Shown piece by piece: positions 43,811 through 54,597 of a stretch of DNA of 64,000 nucleotides. Both the position numbers and the translations under genes were made by a program. Source of the stretch: Undaria pinnatifida. Taxonomy: Eukaryota; Sar; Phaeophyceae; Laminariales; Alariaceae. Below the pieces are notes generated by a model. That model ran no database searches. It saw nothing but the letters and a program-made list of their open reading frames with translations, and was not told where the DNA came from. The DNA is taken from positions 15,620,702-15,684,701 of the forward strand of contig JABAKD010000023.1 in NCBI GenBank assembly GCA_012845835.1. The letters are read 5' to 3'. Within the stretch, counting starts at the first letter, position 1; each line of letters starts with the position of its first letter.

Positions 43811-45421
43811 TAGGGCTGCGAGTCGGCACGACTTCAATCGCCGACCAGTCATTAGTTAGACTAATAGTCAGTCGTGAAACGGAGGTGCCAACTTTCCGAC
43901 TTATTGGGTTTCCTGAAATTGTAGGAAGGATATTTTAGTGCGGGGTACAGATATTAACGTGAATTGCTGCGGGCTGCGGACATCTCTCACATGCCCTGTG
44001 ACACTACGGCGCACAGCGGGAGAGCATCACACACACACGCACACATGGCGGAACAGCCCATCTCTCTCAACGGCGCCGACGGCGTCAGCCCTGGCTCACC
44101 CAGTGCCAACGTTGAGGGCGGAGATCCCGTCGGCGACGTTGTGGCCAATATCGGCCCGCGGACCACGTTGGCGAGTGCACGCGCCCCCGAAACGGTGCTC
44201 TCCCGCGTGAAGCATGAGCAGAGGCGCAGCATGAGCAGAGGCGCAGCAAGCCGCTCAGATTCAACAACTCGCTGTGGAAGTTTGCCATGGATTACATCAA
44301 GGACTCGCTCCCTGGCATGGCCGTGTGCAAGCTTTGCGAGGGGAACGGTGATTTCGCCGATTCCGAGGTTAGGGTCGGGTCCCGTACCCAGTTGAGGCAG
44401 CCTCTACAGTAGACACAAAGAGGAAAGGGCATCGCGAGGCCCTGAAAAAACACGAGGCGCGTGGGGCGGGCAGCGAAGGCTGTGGCGGGGCCTCGAGCCA
44501 GCAGCATGTGGGGAGAATAATTGCCTATATCGACAGCGTCAAGCCATTCACGTACAACATGGTTCGGTTCATCATCGACAGCTCCAATAATCGATGGTTT
44601 AGGACTTCCTTGCGGTCGTCGTCGACGCACGCGTTTCGCGCAAGGTTGGGGAAAGACATTAATAAGCGAATACCATCACGAAGGGATCCAAGACCTTTTC
44701 TTCTGGGGATTTTTTTTGCACCGCTATCTTCGTGATGAGTCCGCTCTTTCGCTCGTATCTCCGCCGAGTAATATTGCGACTCGAACAATTGCAGTCACGT
44801 TCCTAAAGCCCGGGGTAGATTTACCTGGTACATTTGTTGTACTTCTCGTTCATTTTGGTGCATTTCTTGTGTTAACCGAAGCTTTTTGATTTTTTCGTTT
44901 GAAACTTATGTGAATAACAGGACGCGTGCCACGATAAAGGTAGCACCTTTAATCTGAAACGGTTTCTGAATGGTGGAGCTCCTTAACCCAAATCGTCGGA
45001 AACAGGTTCTCTTTTTTGTACATTTGTGTTGTATATCTAGGCCATGGAGTTTTTCATCCGGTAGCAGTTCCGTTTCTCGCTGAATCAGTTTTTGGGAGAG
45101 GTCGTAGGCGCGTAAAATGGGGAGCCAAAATAAAAAGTGGTGCACCGCTATCGTAGCATGCGTCACAGCAGTAGGTAATATTTTTGTGCGCTTTTCGTGC
45201 GTAAAATGAAGCCAAATAGCGTTTTTTCGACTCCGGCGGCGGCTTCAGCGGGGTCCTTCGGAGGCGCCTCCGGCAGGCCCTCCGGGACGCCTCCAACGGG
45301 CCCCCTCGGCCGGGGGGGGGGCGTTTCGCCTCGCTTCGCTCGCCTGACTATAGTCGGCAAGTCGGCGAAGCCGACTAGTGCCTAGTTATTAGTCGTGAAA
45401 TGAAACCGACTCACAGCCCTG
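43811..45421 (+). mobile_element. hAT element remnant with BED-finger fossil
   Basis: The left end TAGGGCTGCGAGTCGG and right end CCGACTCACAGCCCTG are inverted repeats (14/16 match), fitting the hAT YAGGG terminus. Both sides also hold AGTCGTGAAA near the ends. The flanks (CCCATTTG and AAAATCAC) show no 8-bp duplication, so an end may be wrong or the sites have decayed. The interior holds a broken hAT N-terminus (44045-44735) and a GC-rich palindromic stretch near the right end (45230-45350). Most of the transposase, including the catalytic core, is missing. Confidence 0.7.
44045..44735 (+). pseudogene. BED zinc-finger part of hAT transposase
   Basis: An ATG at 44045 starts MAEQPISLNGADGVSPGSP. 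A 17-bp unit CATGAGCAGAGGCGCAG stands twice in tandem (44213-44229, 44230-44246) and shifts the frame. Beyond it, the shifted frame reads SLWKFAMDYIKDS and MAVCKLCEG, the aromatic and C-x2-C part of a BED finger, the DNA-binding head of hAT transposases. A second shift near 44396-44402 separates TQLRQ from LYSRHKE, which has the terminal His. Later frames give HVGRIIAYIDSVKPFTYNMV, like the segment after BED, and then stop. It is decayed and truncated. It supplies the N-terminal kind of exon missing from the hAT at 16.3 kb, but common origin is not shown. Confidence 0.7.
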
Positions 45422-46766
45422 AAAATCACACCATATCCCTTTTATATAATACAGAAAACATGTCTATCTGTCTGTATATACATGTCACCATGGTCTCGCC
45501 ACTCAGAGCGCTTCAGCCCGTCTTGTCGTAAGGGTAAATAGGGTGGATGGCACAACCAGCAGAACACCAGGTCTCGCGCAGCGCCGAGCCGTGGCCGTGG
45601 CGTGCTGAGCATTCCTGACAATCCCGGGGCAGTCCTCAACGCGATCAAGCCAGCCATGCTGCTAAAGTACAATTATGAAGGTCGATTCTGACCGGTGATT
45701 GACCAATTAAATCCCGGACAAACGCCGCTGGCTCTTTTCCAGATGGTTGGTGCTGACCAGGAAGATTTCAGTCATAGAGCCATCGAGGTTCACATCCTGA
45801 GTTCATGAGTATCAACACATCTACAACTCCGACCGAACGGGAACGAAAACGGCGATGCCCCGGGTCGACAATGCCCCGCACGGGAGCAACCCCAACCCCA
45901 TCGGTTGATCGCTGATAAGTAGTGGCTCGTGGAGTCAGTGGCGCCAGGGAAGGATAGAGTTCCATCCATGGATCGGAAAGCCTTCCAACCATCTGCAACT
46001 CCAACAACCCCGGGACGAAAACAGGGAATCCCCAAGTCGATACCACCCCGCATTGTGTTAAACCCCCACACCTACTCACTGATTACTGATTAGCTGAGGC
46101 CCATAGACCATTTACAACAAGGCAGACCAAAGGTCAAAATCTTGCAGGGGGCAAACGCTTTTCAACTCTGAAATACCTATCGTTTCTAGACATCCAGCAA
46201 TTCTTAGATTCGAATATTTCTTGGGCCGATCGTTTTCCTCAAACACAGGTTGAACGCAAGCGCAGCCACACGCCCATCCACTTGCGTAGTCTCCTGCGAC
46301 GCCTAGGAGTGGGCATCGTCGGAAATCTATGGAGTGTCCCAGGGAGAGCTTGTGATATGTTACGAGCCGACGCGAGTCTGCTTTGCTGCTGCGAATGCCG
46401 CAGCTATGTTTTTTCGGATCCTAGACACAGAGAAAGCCATCTCGCGTAGCTATAAGTGCCTACAGAGTCAGCGTAATGGTTAGCCATAGAGGGAGAAGGC
46501 TCGGTGCGGCGTGTGGCTGGCGTGAGGTGTGACTCGCGTGCTGTGTGTGTTTTACGAGCACGGCGGTACCTCCTGCGGTACTCGTAGCTTCTTGTTTTTT
46601 TTTTGTGTTTTTATGTTGTGTTGGTGTGCATCTCGTGTGCCCCACTAGGTGTGCACTCCATGTTTTTCCCGTTTTTCTCTTTTTTTTTGGTGTCAGACGA
46701 CGTCGACCGCGACGCAGACGACTATGAACGAACAATTCACGTTTTATCATAGGTACCAGTTAAAGG
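45422..46766. other. No gene supported; local duplication
   Basis: 45800-45935 and 45950-46095 are diverged direct copies (CTACAACTCC, GGGAACGAAAACRG, AGTCGATA or GGTCGACA, CCCCGCA, ACCCCMA, CTGAT). Frames on the minus strand (45768-46079) run through both and have no domain. Confidence 0.5.
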
Positions 46767-47465
46767 TTGTGCTATCCCTGCTCGACACCTGCTGCTGTGT
46801 TCGGTCAAGGGCACAATCGATGGCACGTGCATGTGGCTGTCAACGATATCACCCTTTTGGATTATTTTGAGCTCGCATGCTCTGTGCTTGCCCTTCCGCA
46901 GGCCACAGGCTCACAGGCGTCCATTTCGTGCAGCCTAGGGTGCTCTGGTACTCGACAACCAAAACTGAGCAGAGTTTTTACCACCGAACGTGTCCTTGAC
47001 AACAGCAACAACCATCCCAAAACTAGCAGCGGCCGAGATGCAACCGAGGAGAGGCCTCACGGCGCAACTATTACCTCCACCGCCGCCGAGCTACTGTATA
47101 CACCTGTACAGAACAACTCAATACCACAAACTGGTAACGATTCCTCATATCTTACACGTACTCTGAACGAACGTGTAGGCCGTTGTCCGTTGGTTGTTCT
47201 CCTGCTGCTGTTGCTGCGGACGGCTAATGATGTGGAGCGCGTTGAGCTGTATCCTAAAGCAGCAGCTGTTTGCCCCCGTATGTTGTGCGTAGCTTGGCCG
47301 TGCCGCAGACACAAAAACGAGAACGCCGGGAGGATCAATTGCTCCTCCGTTTGGTGCAAGGATTTTGTGACATGCATACGCCGTGGACAAATAGAAATGA
47401 AATTGGAAATTGCCACTACAATAGCCCCACAAAGGAGTTTTTCCAGGGCTTTTCACGGGTCATGA
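46767..47465 (+). CDS. Possible ORF, 232 codons, runs into hAT end
   Basis: This is one of the longest open frames in the window that is not explained by simple repeats. Composition is mixed (RVFTTERVLDNSNNHP, SGRDATEERPHGATITSTAA, then a poly-Leu stretch, then WPCRRHKNENAGRINCSSVW). It crosses the hAT target site and stops at the TGA inside the terminal repeat at 47461, so the last residues come from the transposon. If a gene existed here, the insertion at 47444 would cut its 3' end. No family was recognised, and chance openness cannot be excluded. Confidence 0.25.
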   Translation: MCYPCSTPAAVFGQGHNRWHVHVAVNDITLLDYFELACSVLALPQATGSQASISCSLGCSGTRQPKLSRVFTTERVLDNSNNHPKTSSGRDATEERPHGATITSTAAELLYTPVQNNSIPQTGNDSSYLTRTLNERVGRCPLVVLLLLLLRTANDVERVELYPKAAAVCPRMLCVAWPCRRHKNENAGRINCSSVWCKDFVTCIRRGQIEMKLEIATTIAPQRSFSRAFHGS

Positions 47466-48814
47466 CCCGACCCGCGGGTCGGGTCAAGGGGGTTTCAAAA
47501 TCTCGCGGGTCGGGTCGGGTCGGGTCATTACGTTTTAAAATCTCACGGGTCGGGTCGGGTCGGGTCAAGAGGTTTTCAAAATCTCGCGGGTCGGGTCGGG
47601 TCGGGTCAAAAGGCTTCAAAATCTCGCGGGTCGGGTCGGGTCGGGTCAAGAGGTTTTCAAAATCTCGCGGGTCGGGTCGGGTCATGACCCGCGAGATACG
47701 GGTCACTTCGCGGGTCAAGCCATAATGACCCGTGAGTTGTTTTGGGCTGACCCGCGGGTCAAACCCGCGGATCTAGCCGGCGGATCCGCCTTTTTCAAAC
47801 TTACAGTTGAGAGCCACGTTGATGCCGTGCAGGCGTCCCGCGGGTCAGGCCCGCGGGTCCGCCAATAAAATACAAACATTTTTTCGGCTTCCTGCCTCCC
47901 TCGTGCCGATGCTCCGATCATATGTCATCACAGCGTGCAGAACAATCACCAGGCAGTACCCCTCGCTACTCGTACCGAGGCACATACGGCAGTGTGACGG
48001 GAATCCCGTTCCTACTGAAGCCGCAACAACAACAACAACAGCAGTAATATTACGGTCATACCAGTACGAAATGTCACCAAACAAACGTAAAAAGGCAAGG
48101 AAGGACAGTCGTCGTCGAAGCAGCAGCAGCAGCACTGGCAGCAGCAAGCACCAGCAGCAGACGCCGGATTCTCGCGGATCGCAGCCCCTGCTGACAGACC
48201 CACCGCCCCAGTTGTGGGCTTGCTGCCGGAGGCGGCTCAGCTAGGCTGCTTGCCGGGGCCGGAGATTGCACTTGTAAACAAGTTTTATAACTAGCTCGCT
48301 CGTCGGGTCGCTCGTCGGGTCGACCTGGTGGTCTAACGGTACGGGCATGTCCATGCATGTGGGTTGCGGATTATTTCCTATTTCTCGCGCGCACACCACA
48401 TGGCATAATCATCAGCAGCTGCAAACAATGCCGGTAAAAAACGCAGAGAACACGACATACTGGGAAAAGTACGAGGGACCAAGGACCAACCAACCGACCG
48501 AGGTATATATGCTTTGACCCGTGACTTTTTGACTTTGACCCGTGAGAAATGTCACGGGTCAAGTTAACGTGACCCGCCAGACGACCCGAATCTCGCGGGT
48601 CACTCGGATTGTCGCGGGTCGGGTCGGGTCGGGTCGGGTCAGGACGATTTCAAAATCTCGCGGGTCGGGTCGGGTCGGGTCAACACGTCTCGAAAATCTC
48701 GCGGGTCGGGTCGGGTCGGGTCAAGACGTCTCAAAAATCTCGCGGGTCGGGTCGGGTCAGCTGACCCGACCCGACCCGACCCGCGAGATTTGACCCGACC
48801 CGTGAAAAGCCCTG
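47444..48814. mobile_element. Non-autonomous hAT element, GGGTC family, copy 2
   Basis: A 1371-bp element begins CAGGGCTTTTCACGGGTC and ends GACCCGTGAAAAGCCCTG, flanked by a perfect 8-bp duplication AGTTTTTC (47436-47443 and 48815-48822). It has five or six GGGTCGGGTCGGGTC units at the left and three or four at the right, in the same orientation, and ends in a GGGTCAGCTGACCC dyad. The interior matches copy 1 but has one CAG/GGATCGCAGCCCCTGCTGAC block instead of two. No transposase frame. This is the cleanest copy. Confidence 0.95.
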
Positions 48815-48822
48815 AGTTTTTC

Positions 48823-49904
48823 AATGGCCGTTGTATATCACAATACAGCACATTGAAAACGCTGTCTATCGACAGATAATGATACTGTCGGGAAAGCTAT
48901 GTCGTGTAAGCGAACAGTATATATCGGTGGTACGGGAGCGGGCAGTAGGGAGGGCGGGGGGGGGTTCTCCTAAAGGTCGGACTTAGGGTCTGGCCATCAT
49001 CGTCCTGGCGTCGGTATGCCTTCCCATGGCAGTCAGTAGCTAGGGTGAGGCTACCCGGACTGCTCGGCCTTGTTGTGTTTCCCCCCAGTGCCCTTTATGC
49101 ACTTGATACTCTCTATGTGCCCAACACCGTTTTCAGTCAGTTCCTAGGATCTGCTAGTATGGTGTGGTTTACTTTCCTTTCTTTGCTTCCTCTTCTTTTT
49201 TTTTTCTTCTTCTGTTTAGGTGTTTTCTTTCCCATGTCCCTATTGACTTGGGTCTATCATACGCATGCGGAGTGATAGCGTTGGCTGATTGGTCGGCTGA
49301 TATATATATTCACCTACTACGTGCAATACATACGCGGTTGCCTTGATTCAATTTGGGTTGCCTCAGACCGGACACATATATTAGTTTTCGCTTTTTATCG
49401 CAGCGAACTGTAGCTGGCCTTACCTCGCTGCAATCCCCCTGCTTGCGCGGCTACGTAGCTTTCTATCCATCATTTTCTTAAGTTAGTTCTCTGTTTCTCT
49501 CATTTTTTCATGTTTTCCCTAATTTCTTTATTTTATTTTTCTCCACGGATTTGTACATGGGCTGGGTTTCCTGGAGGCATGCGGTGTAGTCGGTTTCAGA
49601 TACGAGTCTTGACACACAAGTACGGGCATGCACGTGCGTAGGATTACTTCAAATTTTAATTTTGAATTATTTTGGCGGATGCACGACATGCTTGAGCTAT
49701 GATACAAGCGCAAAAATCGGCACGCTTCGCGTACATTATTTTTTCTTTGTATAGCGCCAAGCGAACATTGTACAAGGTAGAAGGTATCTACGGAGACAGT
49801 TGCATTCGTGACAACATTAAACGGGGGAATGACCGCTGATTCTCGAACTAGGTGGAGTGGTAGCAGAAGTGCGGCAAGCGGAAAAGGTGTGGAAGGCGTG
49901 TCGC
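48823..49904. other. No gene supported
   Basis: Includes a G run near 48958 and T-rich DNA at 49190-49260 giving poly-Phe frames. No gene or element end was recognised. Confidence 0.4.
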
Positions 49905-50294
49905 TTAAGCAAGCAGCGTCGACAGACTCTGTTGCTGGAGACCCTCCTGAAATATCAATGGCGATGTCAGCATCTTGTCCACGGATAAAGCAGCATTTGT
50001 GGCAGTACCGAATTCAGGGATCGCCACTTTCGTCGCAAACTGGTTGTAGTGGTAGAGGAGGTATGGAAGGCGTGACGCTTCTGCTAACAGCGTCATATCT
50101 GTAGCTTCTGTTGTTGCTATGGACCTCTCTGAGTAATATATGGGTACGTCAGCAAATTCGAAACCGAAATCTCGGGAATAACTCTGCTTAACATTTTGTA
50201 TTACTGACGGAAGCCCGGGGGTGGGATACGCCGGAAACCGACACATTTCCAACATGGATCTATCTACATTTTTCGCTGACATGTGACAAGACAA
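49905..50294 (-). CDS. Possible ORF, 129 codons, minus strand
   Basis: An open frame with protein-like composition (RDFGFEFADVPIYYSERSIA, TEATDMTLLAEASRLPYLLY, then VAIPEFGTATNAALSVDKM). The plus strand over the same bases is also partly open. No domain was recognised. It ends just before the third hAT element (50344), so any gene may have continued across. Low certainty. Confidence 0.25.
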   Translation of the reverse strand: MSCHMSAKNVDRSMLEMCRFPAYPTPGLPSVIQNVKQSYSRDFGFEFADVPIYYSERSIATTEATDMTLLAEASRLPYLLYHYNQFATKVAIPEFGTATNAALSVDKMLTSPLIFQEGLQQQSLSTLLA

Positions 50295-50343
50295 AGGCTT
50301 TCTGAAGGTCGTCTGCCATTAGCACATCTCTGACCAAATATTC

Positions 50344-51135
50344 CAGGGCTTTTCACGGGTCAAGGAGGTTTCAAAATCTCGCGGGTCGGGTCGGGTCAAT
50401 AGGTTGCTAAATCTTGTGGGTGGGGTCGGGTCGGGTCAAGAGGTTTCAAACTCTCGCTGGTCGGGTCGGGTCGGGTCACGAAGTTTTCAAAATCTCGCGG
50501 ATCGGGTGGGGTCATGACCCGCGAGATACGGGTTCCTCGCGGGTCAAGCCATCATGACCCGCGAGATACGGGTTCCTCGCGGGTCAAGCCATCATGACCC
50601 GCGAGGTGTTTTCGGCTGACCCGCGGGTCAAACCCGTGGATCTGGCCGGCGGATCCGCCTTTATCAAACTTACAGCTGAGGGCCATTGCCGTGCACGCGC
50701 CCCGCGGGTCCGCCCCGCGGATCCGTAAATCATACAAAAATTACCGCTTCCTGCCTCTCTCGTGCCGATGCTCCGATCATATGTCATCACAGCGTGTAGA
50801 ACAATCACCAGACAGTACCCCTAGCTACCTGTACACTCAGGCATACAGTGTGACGCCAATCCCGTGCCGGCTAAAGCTGTAACAGTAGTAATAATACGGC
50901 CATGCCAGTACGAAATGTGACCAAACGTAAAAAGGCAGGCAGTCGTCGTCGAAGCACCAGCAGCAGCACTGCAGCAGCAAGCACCAGCAGCAGACCCCGG
51001 ATTCTCGCGGATCGCAGCCCCCCCCTGCTAACAGATCCACCGCTCCAGTTGTGAGCTTGCCGCCGGAGGCGGCCCTGCTAGGCTGCTTGCCGGGGCTGGA
51101 GACTGCATAGCTAGGAGACAGATAAGTAGTAGTAA

Positions 51136-51174
<39 letters not shown>

Positions 51175-52007
51175 CTATTGAAAGCTCTATAATTATCATA
51201 CCAGTACGCAATGTGACTAAGCGTAAAAAAGCAAGAAGAGCAGTCGTCGTCGAAGCAGCATCAGCATCAGCATCAGCATCAGCAACAGTACAGCAGCACA
51301 CTCTGGCAGCATCGAGCACCAGCAGCACACAACGTATCCTCGCGGGTCGCAGCCCCTGCTGACAGATCTACCGCCCCAGTTGTGGGCTAACTGCCGAAGG
51401 CGACATAGCTTGGCTGCTTGCCGGGGCCGGAGACTGCATGGACAACTAGCTCGCTCGTCGGGTCGCTCGTCGGATCGACCCGGTGGTCTAGCGCTACAGG
51501 CGTGGTTAATTGCCCATGCATGTGGGTTGCGTTTCTTTCTCAATTTTCGCGAACGCACCACAAAATGCTGCTAACAATAAATACAGGTAGAAAGAACCAT
51601 ACAACACGATATCCTGGGAAAAGTACGAGGGACGAAGGACATCCAACCGATTGACGTAAACATGCTTTGACCCGTGACTTTTCGTCTTCGACCCATGAGA
51701 ACTGTCACGGGTCAAGTCGACTAGACCCGCATAAAACCCGCATCTCGCGGGTCGCCCGGATTGTGGCGGGTCGGGTCAGGTCGGGTCAGGAGGATATCAA
51801 AACCTCGCGGGTCGGGTCGGGTCGGGTCAGGAGGATATCAAAACCTCGCGGGTCGGGGCAGGTCGGGCCAGGAGGTTTTCAAAATCTCGCGGGTCGGGTC
51901 GGTCGGACCAAGACGACTCGAACTTTTCGCGGGTCCGGTCGGGTAGGGTCAAGACGTGTCGGAAATTTCATGGATCATTCGGGTCAGCTGACCGGTGAAA
52001 AGCCCTG
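50344..52007. mobile_element. Non-autonomous hAT element, GGGTC family, copy 3
   Basis: A 1664-bp element begins CAGGGCTTTTCACGGGTC. The right end is GGTGAAAAGCCCTG, with the ACCC part worn. It is flanked by AAATATTC (50336-50343) and AAATATTA (52008-52015), 7/8. Subterminal GGGTC units are more degraded than in copy 2 (GGGTGGGGTCGG, GTCGGGGCAGG), suggesting greater age. The CAG/GGATCGCAGCC block is doubled (50965-51085 and 51305-51430) with a (TAG)n run between, as in copy 1. Confidence 0.9.
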
Positions 52008-52015
52008 AAATATTA

Positions 52016-52399
52016 TAATAAACCCAGCAATCATGAAAGGGTACATATACCGAAAGAGCCTCAAATGCAGGCCCACAACCGATAACTGCTGTCTGGGGTA
52101 CCAGGCGCGATGCGTTTCTTGGCCCGAGATGTGCAGTACCTCCGAACCTGGTGGTAGAAGGTCGGAACCGAAATCGAGGTCATCAATGATCTACACACGA
52201 CGGTGGCAAAACTTACCACGGTAACAAAACACATACAGCACCTGGAACCTGGTACATACACACCACCAGGAATAAAACCCCAGTGAAGGCTCGCAGTCAA
52301 TACCTCCGCGTTCCTCGTCCAGCGCAAAGGGAGAGTCAGTACCATTTCATGGAGGTTGAACTCGATCCACAACACTCATTGCATATGTATAATCGTGTT
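52016..52399. other. No gene supported
   Basis: Short unique-looking stretch without domain or repeat match. Confidence 0.35.
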
Positions 52400-52770
52400 T
52401 TTTTCGACCGTCGGCGCGTTTTCGCGATGGTCCCACCGCGCCGGCCCGGGCCCCACTGCGCCCGGCCGACGCCCGGTCGCCCGGGGAGACCGGCCCCGGC
52501 GCTTCGCGATCGTGCGCGACCCGTAGCCGCCACGGCGCGCTCTAAAAGCCGAAAAAACACCGTGAAGGTTGCGGGGGCGCCCCGGGCCTTTTCCCGCCTC
52601 GCCGTGCCGGAGCGGGCCGCGTGAAAACCCGCTCCGCGCACTCTGAGCCCAACGCGCGTTTGCAACAAACAGCGAAACACAAAAAAAATACGTTCCGCAA
52701 ACACGTGAGAAACGTCCGGCCTCTCGCGCACACGAGATAACCCCCCACACACATCCTGGCACCCCCTTAA
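52400..52770. other. GC-rich island
   Basis: Abrupt CG-rich segment (GCGCCGGCCCGGGCCCC, CGCCCGGGGAGACCGG) in otherwise near-balanced DNA. It creates overlapping open frames on both strands, including a minus-strand frame 52336-52779, none with a domain. Could be an old insertion, an exon of unknown kind or a CpG-like island. Confidence 0.5.
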
Positions 52771-52830
52771 AATATACATATACTAGTTGGCCTCGGTTGG
52801 CACAAACGCTGCAAATGATTCAAACCTCGG

Positions 52831-53760
52831 ATAACGTAACACTCGGACAACACTTATTTGCGTTATGGGGTCTAACGTAGGCGCTTGGCCGCGTATTAGC
52901 ATAGCGTTAGCACGGCAGGAGCAATCACAGTAACGCGGTAACATAATGTTAACTGGAAACTCACGAACGTGCACACGCCTTAGGGTTATGTCAGGGTTAG
53001 ATCCCGTCCAGTTCTGGTACAGCAACATCATGTTACGCGATGCTCCGTCCTTGTACTATCATGGTAACAAAATGTTAGGCTTTTACCATAGACGTACGGT
53101 ATCACTCTAACATGCCCAAATCGATATCCGCACATTTTGCTAACGAGATAACATTATGTTACTGTCTACGCAGCGTTAGACGCAACACCCTAACATCGTG
53201 TTACCCCTAACGGAGTGTTAAACATAACGCCCTAACATAACGTTAATACGTTGGCCAGCACCACTAACACCAAACATTGTGTTAAATATGACAAACACAA
53301 TAGCATTCCATCAACACAGTGACTCGCACTACTAACATTTACGTCATTCGGACCCCCCCGTCTAATGCCTTAGGGTCTGACAACGTAACCCTTAACGTAC
53401 GTTAGCAACGTTACAGTCTTAGCCGGCCGGTACGTAACATTATGTTATATGTTAGTCTAAACGCCCACGCCCCTCTAACATTGTGTTATGGTGTTACTGT
53501 CAGTAAATAATTGATTTTAATATTTTGATACTGTGTTACCATAGCAATCGATTCCGTTCTAACATTATGTCAATGCGTTACCGTTGGCGCCGAGGTCGTT
53601 CTGACATTATGTTATAACGTTACCCCTTCGGTCTTCCCGGGATCTAACGTGTGTTACCTGTGTTAGCGGAAAGGCGGCCAATGCGGAGTAACATCATGTA
53701 GCCGTGTTAATACATTAACCGACATTCCCGTGCGCGGAGTAACTTAATTTAGCCGTGCTA
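52831..53760. repeat. TAAC/GTTA palindrome field, left part
   Basis: A dense series of imperfect and perfect inverted motifs of type TAACATNATGTTA, for example 52939-52951, 53149-53161 and 53435-53447, with variants such as TAACATCGTGTTA and TAACATTGTGTTA. Spacers are 20-60 bp and mostly unrelated. Many are preceded by CC or CT (CCCTAACATAACGTTAA). No gene is visible within. Confidence 0.85.
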
Positions 53761-54597
53761 TCTATCGTATTTCGCCGAGATATCGATGGCTATGTGCCGA
53801 GTACAGCTGTAGTAGTACCGTATATCAGCAGCAAATATGTGCCGAAAAATACAGAAGTGCTGTGTAGTACCAGCACATGTGCCGGGTACAGCAGTAGTAC
53901 TACTGTGTAGTACCAGCACCAATGTGCCGAAAAAAACAGTAGAACTACTCTGTTGTACTACAAGAGACAAGACACGCATCAGGCACATCAATCTGCTGAG
54001 CAAGCAACACGTATCATAGGCGTACTCGTGGTGCTGCTGCCGTGTCCAGCTATCCACTGGCACACACCTCGGGCCTCACCACGAAGCGATGGGATCGGAA
54101 AGTGATGGTAACGACTACGAGATAGAGCCCTGCCACTCTCCTCGCAGCCGCGATTGCGCATTCGCCAAACACAAGATACACACTACTCGTACTTGTCGAG
54201 GGCGAGGACAGCCGCCGTCTGCGACATGCTGTTGATGCTCGAGATCGACTTGAGCGAGGGGGAAGACAACCCTCTTTTGCTTGAAGCGCACACGGCGTGA
54301 TTTCCCTCGCCCCACCTACAGTACAAAGCCGCATTTGTGTCTGCGCTGAGATGCTTTGGTGCAGCGAACTCGAGCGTGTATGTACGCAGTCGAGCGATCG
54401 CCGTTGTTGATTAATTTTCGCGAGAATTTGTCAAAATAATCTGTATGATGTTCGGGTTCCACCATAAGGGTTTTCCATCCGATTGTGCCCGTTTGATTTT
54501 GCAACCCGAAAGTCCATATCATTTTCCGAAGGTCTTCTGTTCGGTACCCTATTACAAGAGATGGCCTTTTCAACGCGTGTATTTCAACAGCGTTTGG
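53761..54597. other. Non-array insert between palindrome fields
   Basis: First part (53790-53960) has four short repeats of TGTGCCGRRTACAG-AGTAGTAC type. A minus-strand frame at 54316-54573 (85 codons, containing TIGWKTLMVEPEHHTDYFDK) has protein-like composition, but no domain was recognised. No TAAC/GTTA motif field occurs here, so it may be an insertion into a once continuous array. Confidence 0.4.

Noticed and set aside
52336-52779. 147-codon minus-strand frame
   Set aside because: GC-rich stretch keeps several frames open on both strands; no domain.
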